A DNA stretch of 64,000 nt from Wolbachia endosymbiont (group B) of Parapoynx stratiotata (GTDB lineage Bacteria > Pseudomonadota > Alphaproteobacteria > Rickettsiales > Anaplasmataceae). The stretch spans positions 496,001 to 560,000 of the forward strand of contig NZ_OX366335.1 in the NCBI RefSeq assembly GCF_947250635.1, given 5' to 3'. The notes under the pieces are model-generated. The model had not been told where the DNA came from. It saw only the letters and a program-made list of their open reading frames with translations, and did no database searches. Shown one piece after another: positions 1 through 11,100 of this stretch; position 1 is the first letter of the stretch; each line of letters starts with the position of its first letter. A program made the translations under genes and the position numbers.

Positions 1-209
1 ATATTATTGCCACTTAAATTAAGTTGAGTAAGGTTTGTAAGATTAACATCAGCTAAAGCTTTTGCTCCTTTGTTACCAATCATACACCAAATGAGAGAAA
101 GTTCTGTAATATTTTTGTTCTCTTGCAAAAAGCTTATCAAATTATTGATATCTACTTGTTCACTAAAAACATATAATATGTTGCCTTTAACATACTCACT
201 GAAATCCAT
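1..209 (-). CDS. Leucine-rich-repeat protein, N-terminal part (runs off the window)
   Basis: An open frame on the minus strand begins at an ATG (209-207) and runs past the window start, giving 69 codons (MDFSEYVKGNILYVFSEQVD...). It contains a leucine-rich-repeat pattern (ITELSLIWCMIGNKGAKAL, then LTNLTQLNLSGNN). Its start resembles the LRR/ankyrin protein at 52689 (MRVNFSQYVEGEKL..., LIEFLQSNKHIKELSL), so the two are paralogues. Both lie on the far side of a cifA gene and point away from it, so this gene is part of the duplicated cif module. A host-interaction role is likely for such proteins but is inference. The C-terminal part cannot be seen. Confidence 0.7.
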   Translation of the reverse strand, partial: MDFSEYVKGNILYVFSEQVDINNLISFLQENKNITELSLIWCMIGNKGAKALADVNLTNLTQLNLSGNN

Positions 210-552
210 TTTTATCCTACTAATGTTATTTAATTAACAATTATAATAAATGTTCTTAACAATCGTCAACTTTATGAATATATTAACTGAACTATATTAT
301 AGTTTGCAGAAAATACTGAATTCTATAGCGTTACAACAAATTTAATCATTTACTCTTTTAAAAGATGCAAGAAAAATGCCTACCTTTGTGAGAACACATT
401 GCGTAAAAATAGGGTTGTGTAAACAAAAATGCAAAACTGTTGCAACAAAGCTAGGCAAGCCATTTCGTATATAGATATGGATAAAATGGGCTAATATGGC
501 TAGTTTTAGCGTGTAATAAAATCACCATATAAAAAGTTCGTATGGTACAAAT

Positions 553-607
553 GGTAGACCATCCCATCCCAAGAAAAACACTTCTCACCGCCCCTGGTTT
601 TGGGTCT
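553..607 (+). repeat. About 55-bp repeat, copy 1 of 3
   Basis: The stretch begins GGTAGACCATC and ends CCCTGGTTTTGGG. Related inverted copies lie at 49494-49546 and 52308-52360, where they flank the tandem-repeat gene on both sides. Module 1 has one copy and no such gene. Confidence 0.6.
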
Positions 608-789
608 TGGAAATGGTTAATTTGCTTGAGATTTTAATAATATATTTTGCTGAATTAATATTGATTTACTTGCGGAAGAATAATTAAGGTAGACTTATAA
701 AAAACAGAATTAAAAAGTGAACAAAAGACTGTATATTAAGCCTTTTACTGAAGACTACTTTAGGTTAGAAAATTTTTCTAAAATAGTAA

Positions 790-818
790 TTGACAAAGTT
801 TTAAAGGTAGAGCAATAT
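790..818 (+). promoter_or_regulatory. Candidate cifA1 promoter
   Basis: TTGACA (790-795), a 17-base spacer (AAGTTTTAAAGGTAGAG), then CAATAT (813-818), which is a poor -10 match. The -35 box and most of the spacer are conserved upstream of cifA2, where the -10 is the better TACTAT. Conservation between the modules is the main support; no transcript data are available. Confidence 0.45.
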
Positions 819-853
819 GCCTAAAATATATTAAATCTTGTTAGGGGGTAAGT

Positions 854-2092
854 ATGGATTACGAAGATGTACAAAAGATATTACTAACGTCTATCAAAGA
901 AGATGATCCTCATAAAGGGTTTAAAGGGTTAGAGATTAAGAGATATTGTATTGCATATCAGGGACTATTTAGTAGATGGAATAGCATAATACTACCACCT
1001 TTTTTAAAGAAAATTCTAGAAAGCGAAATTTGTTGGAAAGCCGATGATACCTTAGGTTATATTAAACTCGATAGGTATGCACTAGGGAAAAAATTGTTAG
1101 ACTTGAAAACTGAAGATGAACAGAAATCTCTTCTTGATTCCTTTGACCGTTACAGAATTGCCTGCTGGTGTTGTTTTGAAGACGAGATAAGAGCTATTTT
1201 TGAGGAATTTAAATTAACATTAGGTAATAAGCCAGTAGAGAGTTTAGTTAAGGGATGTGATAACGGGGCTTTAATGGTCTACTGGTCACATGCTATGAAT
1301 AACCAGGAACATCAGTTAGAATTAAATAATGAGCATCCATACGTTTACGCTTTTAAATGTGCAATGCTGGAAAAGCATGTTGAAGCTTTGGAATTCTTCT
1401 GGAATAAGTTACAGTCAATTGGTTCTGTATCCCCAAAAAGGAAAGAAGATTTATTAATGGAAGTAGCATATAATAAAGGACGTTTTTCTACTGATGATGT
1501 TGGAATGGTTGATTTTTGTCTACGTAACCTTCATGAAGATAAGTATCATGAGTTATTGAAAAGGGATTTTAAGCAAAATAAGTATCATTATACGTTAAGC
1601 ACGCTAACAGCAGGTTATTTCTTTGAAAGTGCCAAAAAGCTATTTGAACATTTAAAGTCAGAAGATTTATCTCCTGAAGGTTATAGTACATCAATGTTTG
1701 GAGCATTGGACTCACTTGTTTCTGTACCAGATGATAGTTTTATTAAATCTGGTAGTGATATGCTTACCTCTATGTGGAATAGTCCTGGCTTTGAGTCTCA
1801 TAAACAACACTATTTAAATAAGCTAAGCGAACAACTCTCATCAACCAGAGATTTGGTTGCTTCTCTTATTAAGGGAAATAAAGCTGTTAAAATATTATCT
1901 GAAATTGTTAACTCCCTTAGCCAAGAGCAAATGTACTCTATTATGGAAGAAGATAAATCAGAATATGAGCTGTTTATGAGAGTTAGAAACACGCAATTGC
2001 ATCGTGGGGCAGGTGATACTCAGTTACCAAGTTCATCATTAGATGTAGAAACTATACAGCAGAAGGTAAGTGGTGTTAGAGGCGAAGTGTAG
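854..2092 (+). CDS. cifA: Cytoplasmic incompatibility factor CifA (module 1)
   Basis: This 412-residue protein belongs to the CifA family. CifA acts with CifB in sperm modification and by itself rescues embryos in characterised Wolbachia. Support: the family pattern of an N-terminal helical segment, then a CW motif (EICWKADDT), a GKKL motif and a RYRIACWCCFEDEI segment, which parallels RYGMASRYC in canonical CifA; weaker repeats of the EFFWNKL type follow. It is about 60 residues shorter than type I CifA (474 aa) and similar in length to the module 2 protein. The start ATG follows AGGGGG at a normal distance. cifB1 begins 103 bp downstream on the same strand, as expected for a cif operon. Size and partner architecture suggest a type V-like pair; the type call is inference. 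Confidence 0.85.
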   Translation: MDYEDVQKILLTSIKEDDPHKGFKGLEIKRYCIAYQGLFSRWNSIILPPFLKKILESEICWKADDTLGYIKLDRYALGKKLLDLKTEDEQKSLLDSFDRYRIACWCCFEDEIRAIFEEFKLTLGNKPVESLVKGCDNGALMVYWSHAMNNQEHQLELNNEHPYVYAFKCAMLEKHVEALEFFWNKLQSIGSVSPKRKEDLLMEVAYNKGRFSTDDVGMVDFCLRNLHEDKYHELLKRDFKQNKYHYTLSTLTAGYFFESAKKLFEHLKSEDLSPEGYSTSMFGALDSLVSVPDDSFIKSGSDMLTSMWNSPGFESHKQHYLNKLSEQLSSTRDLVASLIKGNKAVKILSEIVNSLSQEQMYSIMEEDKSEYELFMRVRNTQLHRGAGDTQLPSSSLDVETIQQKVSGVRGEV

Positions 2093-2195
2093 AGTTTCTC
2101 TTTTGGAAAATTCAGTTACTTGGACTTATAATGAAAGCATGCAAAGAGTTTAAATAAGAGTAAAAATTGTAAAAGGTTAAAATCAGGAGGAGGTT

Positions 2196-5100
2196 ATGGT
2201 TGATAACAATCAACAGCAAGAAAAACCACAAGGTTTCGAGTTAATTGAGTTGCTTTTGGGGAAAGTAGATTCTTCAACTTCTAATGCAGTAGATCAATCT
2301 TTTGAAGCAAGATATCAGTCGTTGGTTGATCAAATACAATCTTATTTACATTCTAGTGAAAAGCCTGGCTTTTTTCCTCATCGATTTTTAGGTTCTTTTT
2401 CCAGTGTATTAGATACTAAACTTAATGACAAGTTAGGCATAAAGAAATTGCACTTTCGTTTTGAGGGGGCGAGAACTTTAAAAGTTGTAGCAGAAACAGA
2501 ATCCAAAATACATGTTTTTATTTTCACTGAAGATATAGAAGCTCAACATTCTAAACAAACAAATACTAAGAATTTCGAATTCACCACAGGTGAGTGGAAG
2601 AATGTGATGGGTAGAGATTATACTAAATCAGATGCGCATAAGCTTCAAATTGATGTAATAAAAATTTTAAAAGATAAGTATGAGTTAGTAAAAAGCAAGC
2701 CTAAATCAGACAAAGATGTTAAATCAAAGAAGTTATACTTATATCTGAAAAGGGATGGTGTGCTAGAGTATAAAGCTAAGAATGTATATGGTAATGTTAA
2801 AACAATCGAGGTTAGTCGTGACCAATTGAAAGGCAAGGTTTTCGATGAAGTCAAGCAGTTTCTAGGTAAGCAAGGTAAAGATCTTAGTGATGATGCCAGG
2901 AAGGAGTTATCAAGAATCACGTCAGCAAAAGGATATACCTTAAAGAGTGATGGAGAAGATGAAAAAATAAACATTAAGGTAGAAAGTAAAAAGAAGATTG
3001 TAGATCAACCCATCGAGCCTATAGTGAAGTTTCAGGAAGTGACAAAAAGGTTGGGTAAGTCTGTTTATTTAGAAAGTTATATTGAAAAGCTTGCTAACCC
3101 AGATGCAGAAATAGATCAAGTTCAGGAAAATCTTAAAGCCATTCTAAATTATATTAAAAAAATTCATACCAATTTAGACTTACAAGCTAATGTTTATGGC
3201 ATTAAGGCTCGTGAAGCTGATCAACATGGTTTTGTAGCAGGAATATTCGATAATTTTCGATATCGTGATAATACCAAACTCTATTTGGAACAATTTGCTG
3301 GAGGAGGTTACGCTGATATTGTTTTGCTTGTTCGTGGGCCTAATCGTGCTGTTGATTCAGTTCCAATTCTTATTGAACTCAAGGCTGGAACTGAAGGACA
3401 AATTGATCCAAGTGATGCACTTGAGCAAGCTAAAGATTATATAAAAGGTTTTAGACCAAATAAGATGAGGATTTTAACCAATGCAGATAATGCCATTGCT
3501 GTTGGGTTAAATTTAGATGACGCGGAACCGTTTAAAACTGAAGTAAAACCTATTAAACGACCACCAGCTCCTTTGATGGAGGAATTTATCGAACTAATTG
3601 GTAAGTGGGATAATCAGTTAGCCTATGAGGAAGTTTTTAAGAGAGAGGTAAAAGATTTATTGTCAAGCGAATACCATACTTTTCCAGCAAATAAAGAAAC
3701 AAAAGATCATTACTATTTCAGTAGAGATATGTTAGGTCAATCAATTTTAATCAACAAGATTGGTCAAGATCAAAGTAACATTAAAAAATATATATACTCA
3801 TATGGTGAGTACCCTCTGGATTGGTCTGGAGGAACGGAGTACACTTTGTCCAAAAGCCCGGTTATGACATTAATGTTTGTTCAAGGTAATGAAGGGCAAG
3901 AAAACACAGCATTCATTTTTCATATACGAGAGTCCAATACAAAAGAATTCTATGCTGATAAAAAAATTCCAGTGCTGAACATACCTGGAATAGGAGAAGT
4001 AAAAAATGTCATAGAAATTAAAATGAGTCTCAAAAAATATGAAACAGGATTATCTTTTGAAGAACTTTTTGAAATAGAACAGATAAGTAAATATAATCCA
4101 AGTGGTGCCGATCAGCAATTTACAGGTAGTTTTCTTAAGATACCTAATTCTGATGAATTAAAGGTAAAATTTGATCAAGCAATTACTTCTCAACATGCTT
4201 CCGACGGTGAGGGTTCATTGCAAGCGTATAAAGTGTTGCTTACTGAAGTAGCAGATACGATTTACCCTATTAAAGATTTGATTACTAATGAAGCAAGGTT
4301 ACAAGCTGTTCTTAATGGTTTACTTAGTAGTTACAGTGATTTGAAGCTAAAAGAGACTTCTACAAAACAACAAGATTCTGCAAAGACTGTAATTATACCT
4401 GAATTTCAAGTAGGAGCAGGTGGTCGTGTCGATATGGTAATTCAAGGTATTGGTCCTTCACCTCAGGGTGCTAAAGAATACACTCCTATAGCACTGGAAT
4501 TTAAGCTTATAGGTAAAAACTTAAATCAAGATCAGCTAAAACAGGAAGTTGATAAATTAACAAAAGAACAAAATATTAGATATGCTAAAGGGGCAGCACT
4601 GAAAGCAATCACAGATAGCGACAAAATGCTTTTCATGGGAGTAGTTGTTAATGTGAAAGCTAAAGATAAAAATTCTTTAATATTAACAAGTGATAAGTTT
4701 GTTCCTGCTCTAGTAGTTCATAGTTCTATTGACATAGCTAAGAGAAAACATTTAGAAAGAATACAAGAGATAACTCAGAGACTTAAAAATACTGGTATAC
4801 AAGAGGAGAATTTACGTACATTAGAATCTGCAACAGCAGAACGAGATTATCATTATTGGCTGCAGCAACATGATATAGCTGATATTGCAAGAATAAAATA
4901 TGGTTATGGAATTGACACATTGTTTGAAATAGTGGGATCACCAGAACATATAGTTAATCAATTGCAACAGTTTCAAGATAGAGTAACAACAAGAGGTGAA
5001 AGAAGGCCATTAACTTTAATTGTTAATTTAGATAATAATCACTGGGTTACGTTGGTCATCTCCCATCAAAATGGGCAGTATAATGGATACTATGTAGACT

Positions 5101-8100
5101 CGTTGGGTAATAATGTTCCAGATAATATTCGTCAAGTTTTACAACAGGCTCAAATTACCGTTAATGATGTTTCTGTTATTCAACAAAGAGATGGTTATAA
5201 TTGCGGCTTATGGGCGTTAGAAAACGCTAGAGATATTAATACTGTGTTGCAAGGAAATAGATTAAGTAATATTCCTGATGAAATACGTAACCATTTGCGA
5301 ATTCAAAGAAGAGAAAATCATTTTATACGTATGAGAGAAGGTATTTCAAACACATTAAGTATAGATCCACAACGTATAGCTAACTTAGAGGCTGTACTTG
5401 CTGGGACACAACAACCAAAATTCGACCTAAATAGTTGCGTAGGAGGAGGTAGAAGTAGAAGAAGTATCAATCCTTGTTTATTTTCAAAGGGTGATGTGGA
5501 AGAGTTTAGTAAAGGGAAAGTAGATGGAAATAATGTGGACAAAATTATAGTTGATAGCGAAAAATTTCTAACTTATGTTAAAAATAGTCAAGATGAAGCA
5601 AAAAATGCTCAACTAGTGGAGTTTGTTAGGAACAAAAATATTGAAGGTGACTATAAATATTTAGTTGATAAGGTAATTGAAGATCAAGGATATGAGCGCT
5701 ATGTCCAGAATGAACGTATCAAGGATTTGCACGGTGATATTGTACATCAAGAGAGTAGTTTAACAAAAAATCTAAAGCTAAAAAGCAGGTTAATGAATGC
5801 TGCTGGTGGGATACAATTAATAAGAGGGATCCATGGTGCCATTGTGTCTTGTAAGGATGGAACAGCAACGGATTGTGGATTAAATCTAGGCGGAGTAGGA
5901 TGGTCTTTTGCATCTCAACCAATTGAGAATGTAATGGTTAAAATTACTCCAAGAGTTGTAACATCAGCTGAAAAGGTTGTAGGAAAAGTTATACCAGGTG
6001 CTTTAGGTGAACAGACAAAATTTGCTATTCGAGTTGCAGGAGTAAAATTTGGAAGTACAATAGCGAAAGGTACAGCAGGAGCTTTAACTGGTGTCTTTGA
6101 TATTGTTGATATAGGCATGTCAGCAAGTAATCTTGTAGATTGTAAAAAAAGAGAGAATAGTGATAATCCATGTGGAGAGAAAGAAATAAGAGATAATATA
6201 GCATCTATATCTTTTTCTGGTGTGTCATTTGTTTCTGGTGTTGCTCTTACAGCAGCAAGTATGCCGGTAGTTGGTATTGCAGTTGGGTTTGGGCTCATGG
6301 TAGGTTGCGGAATTTATAGTGGTGTTAGCAATATCGTAGAGTACAAGAAAAAGTATGATACAACCCATGGAGAGAATTGGAGTATTTTTTGGCGTACACT
6401 TCTTTTTCAACCTATGGCAGCTGATGTGCAGCATCTTGCAGCTAGGAAAGACATAGTTAATAGTTTAGCTAAACAAGTTTGGAAGGCTTTAAATAATGCT
6501 CCTAATAGTGTTATTGCTTATGGTGTTGGTCTTGGAAAAGTAAGTGGTAATACTCTTCGTCCAGATTATGCAACGATTATGATGAATAGGAAAAATGCCA
6601 ATACAAAAAATCTTTCACGTGTTGTACCTGATTATATCAAAGGTGCTAACATGCTTTGTTTACCACAGATTACTAATCAAGATTATGAGAAAGGTATTAA
6701 AAGCTCAGTTAAGTCGGCTGTATACTACTGTGAAAATGCAATGGTTATTAACCAAGGTGGTAGAGTAAACGTGGCGCAGAAAGACAAGACAATTGTTTAT
6801 GATCTACAAAATGTAAACAGAGGTACCGTCGTTGGAAGTAACGAGTGGAACAATAATTTTCTAATTGGCTCAGGTACAGCAAACATAACTGGTGGTAGTA
6901 ATAAGGTAGTAAATAGGTTTGTTGTAAATAACGTTGACTTCTCAGGTAAAATTATTGGTGAAAGTAACTCTGTTAATATACTTGATTTGAGCCAATTGAA
7001 AGATACAGTTATAGGAGTGAATGTTAACTATCGTTTTAAGCCTAGTGCCTATGGACAATTAAAGGTAAAAATAAATAATTGTTTATTAATTGATGATTAT
7101 GTTAGTAACAACCTCTTTAATTACCATTATGTTGGAAGACAGAACAAGGTAGATGAGATCTTATGCGTGGGTTATTCTGAGCATTTTACAGAAAGTGATA
7201 GCAGTGATGTTATAATAGATAGTGGCGGTGGTTTTAATAGAAATAAGGAAGATGTAGTTGAAAGTTGCAAAAAAGTAATTATTTCGCCGTATACTAGAGT
7301 CAAAGGTAGAAAAAGCAATTATACTTTTTACGTAAAAACTGCAGACTATAAGGGTAGGGGGTTATATTCAGAAATTGACGTAGATGGAACAGGAACTGTA
7401 AGTTTTCCTGAATTTGATTTATTAAGTGATTGTGATCAAATAACTTACTCTAAAAATAGTAATACTTTATCTTTGAAAATAAATTTTGGTCAAAATAATC
7501 AATTTACCCTCGATATAAAAAATTATGTTGAACAAAGCAGTAATAAACCTCACTTTGCACTAATAGACAAAAATGGTAGTAATATTGTTCCTAAAATTGA
7601 AAAATCGGACTCACCAACTATAGAAATTAAATCATTTGAGCTACATTCAGAACATTCTCTAAAGGGTTTTAGAGCTGTAGAAAATCATTACAAGAAAATT
7701 CTAAATAATCATAAGGGTTATAAAGTCTTGAGCGTTGTTAGAGGTAAAACACAAAGTCAAAATAATAGTGTAGTTTCACACATGGTTTTTGGTTCTTCAG
7801 GAGATGATATAATTAACTTTGATCAAGGTACTATGTTTGCTAAGGGAGGAGAAGGAAGAGATGTGTATTTTGTTAGCAATGATATAAGTAGTAAAGCAGT
7901 CAAAATTGATAATAATTCAAATGATAAAAAACTGGATATACTATTTATGCGAGTAGTTGAAAAAGATTTTTCAATCTACAAATGTGATCTGCATTTAAAA
8001 TACAATAATAGTAACATTCGAGTGAAAAGCTACCTTCGAGATCCTAATTATAGGCATCTTATAATTATGAATCACAAAGGAGAAGCATTTATTCCTTATG

Positions 8101-11100
8101 TACAATCAATGTCATGTTCTTCTTCAAAAAAAGGGAAATTAGTTCCTTTTTTACAAGCTACACAAACTCAGAATATGTTTTTATTGCCTAAAGATTTTGA
8201 AGATGATCATGTAGTGATAGATTCCCGTCTTGAAGATATTGAGAAATATAAAGATAAGGATGATCTCTTATTAATAAGAGAAAGTGAAAATCCTTTTATC
8301 ATTAGAATAGAAGGATTCTATACTGATCGAAGTAAATGGGAAAATATTTCTTATTCTCTCTGGAATAACAATGATCTTTTTCCATCTTCTGGGTTATTAG
8401 GAAACATTGATAATGTAATGGAGTATAAGGATAAACTTAGAAATGATTATGAAAGAATTTTCAAAGAATACACTGAAGATTTCAGTGACTCTACTAGTAT
8501 TATTCATCACAACCAAAAGTTGGAAGAAAATATCTCTACTTCTATAGAACAAGATGAGGAACGTATAGGAGTAATGATATTAAAGAATATTACTCCTGGT
8601 CAAATTGAAATTTTCAGCAATGGTGCAGATCTGATATTTCGCGATAAGATGTCTAATCACACGATCAATATAAAAGATTGGGATAATAATGAATTTCATA
8701 GAATTTCTACGTTGGAATTTGATCTAGGTTTAGAACCAATAGTAATCCGTAGATTAGATAGGTTTAGTTTATCTGAGGTAAGAAAAATACAAGCTTTAAT
8801 TGATAAAGCTTCAGAAAATTACCACAATAGAAGTAAATATACTCCTAAAGTAGAAACTGACTTTAAATGTTTAATATCAATTGATGGTTTTGCAAATAAA
8901 AATTCAACGTATCAATGTTTAGGTTTTTCGTCAGTCCAAAATCAAATTAGCTTTACTGAAAATTTCTGTAGTTTAGAACAACTCACTGAATTTAGAGATA
9001 AATCGAAGAGCACTCAGGTTTCAGCGTTATCAAAGAATTTACAAAACAATCTTTTATTAAATGGATATGATCAAAATATAGTAGGTAAGTGCTCTAAATT
9101 AATATTGACTGAGGAAAATAATCAGCAGAGTAAAATATCTTCCATGGTTAAGAGTGTTGAAGAATCTACTTTCCTCAGCCAATCAGAAAATAAGTTAGAT
9201 TTAGGTAGATGTTTAAGTAAAAGGAGGAAAAGAAGCTCTGATTTTTGTCCAGCGTTTTTGGAAAATATACACAATGAACTTAATAGAGAAGAAAGTGAAA
9301 GGAGAAATATTGTTGTAGAAGAAAGCAGTATACGTGTAATTACTTCATACCATGAAACACTCGATATAGAAAACTTACCTATCCGAGAAGTAGTAATTAA
9401 TGACAATATCAACAGAAAAAGGAGTTTGAGGAGTACGTTAGATTTGTATAAGTTGGTACAACAAATAGATAAGGATTTGGGTATTGAACCAATATCAATG
9501 GTTATTAAAGATGCAAGTGATTTGTTAATTAAGTTGTCTATATCAGCTACTGGCTTAAGGCAAGATATAATAACAGTTAGGCTAAAAGATGCACTTATAA
9601 ATAAGTGGTATAAAAAATTACAAATTATTTTTGATAATGCACCTATGGAAATAGGTGATAGTTTAGATTTGAAGCCTTCACTCTTTATTTCTGATGAAAA
9701 AATTACTTTAGTAAGACCTCAAGATGTAGAAGAAAGTAATAAACTAATTATATCTAAAAGAGCAGGACAATATACTTATCTTCATGATAAATATGACTTG
9801 ATGATTACCAATGCCTTTGATGCTGACATAGAAGCAAATGAGTTGTATATTATATATTTTAGAGATTTCTATAAAGAACCTAAAATGAAAACTTTATCCA
9901 TAAGGTTTGCTGATAAAGAGGTGTTATTAATTGATGAAATAGATAAAATATACAAATCAGAAAGTGCTGATAAATTAAATTATGTTAGCTCTATTCTCAA
10001 TTTACAGGAAAATTCTGCGTCTTTTGAAGTTACAAACAGTGGAGAAATAAATGCTCGAGGTAAACTTGATAGGACATCTTTGCATCTTGCTTCCGAAGCG
10101 GGTGAATGGGATAAGGTGAAGCTTCTTCTTGATGAGAGCGCTAATATCGAAGTTCAAGATGAGTTTGGTTACACACCAATATTTCTTGCTACTCATTCAG
10201 GTAAATGGAGTGTGGTAGAACTTCTTCTTAATTATGGTGCTGATATTGATGCTCAAGATAAGGAAGGTCAAACACTTTTATGCTTTGCTGTATCAGGGAA
10301 TAATTTAGATATGATTCAATTTCTTGTTGATAGAGGTGCTAATATTGAAGTTCAAGATGACTTTGGTTACACGCCAATACTTCATGCTGCTCAGTCAGGT
10401 AAATGGGATGTGGTAAAACTTCTTATTAGTAACGGTGCTAAATTTAATAATGAAATAACATATCAAGGAACACCTTTACATTTTGCTGTTCAGGAAGGAA
10501 ATTTGGATATGGTTCAATTTCTTCTTGATAAAGGTACTGATATTGAGGTTGAAAATACATATAATGAAAAACCCTTGCATATTGCTGTTAAAGCAGGCAG
10601 GCTGGACATATTAGAACTTCTCCTTGATCGAGGAGCCAATATAAATGCTACAGATATGGATGGACAAACACCTTTGCATTTAGCTGCTAAGCATCACAGA
10701 CTAGATGTGGTAAAGTACCTTATAGAAAAAGGGGCCAATACCAATGCTAAAGATAAAGATGAAAAAACACCTTTGGAATTAGCTATTCAAGAAAATTATG
10801 CGGATATAGTAGAGTTTTTCAAACAAACACAATTAGATAAAGAACTATTAATGGCTGCAGAAAAAGGAGATCTTGAAAAAGTTAGAGACAGTATCATACG
10901 AGGTGCTAATGTTAATGCTCAAGATAGTCAGGGTTGGACTCCTTTATTCTGGGCCATTCAAAACAATAATTTTAATATAGTTGAACTTCTTTTAGATAAC
11001 AGTGCTGATATTAAGGTCAAAGATAATGAAGCTTGGACACCTCTTCATTGGGCTGTGCAGTTGGGTTCATTAGACGTCGTTGAGCGTCTTGTTGAAAGAG

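Larger units (their letters stand above)
210..853. other. Intergenic region between LRR gene and cifA1, homologous to two segments of cif module 2
   Basis: There is no convincing gene in these 644 bases. The part from about 300 to 607 is the inverted counterpart of roughly 52308-52580 (upstream of the LRR/ankyrin gene). The part from 553 onward matches the inverted sequence upstream of cifA2 (49236-49546). The region therefore looks like module 2 with the 46-residue-repeat gene missing. The promoter-proximal part is listed separately. Confidence 0.6.

Noticed and set aside
5318..6434. Several 60-130 codon open frames antisense to cifB1
   Set aside because: They lie in the AT-rich antisense of a clear coding gene and show no domain or start signal.
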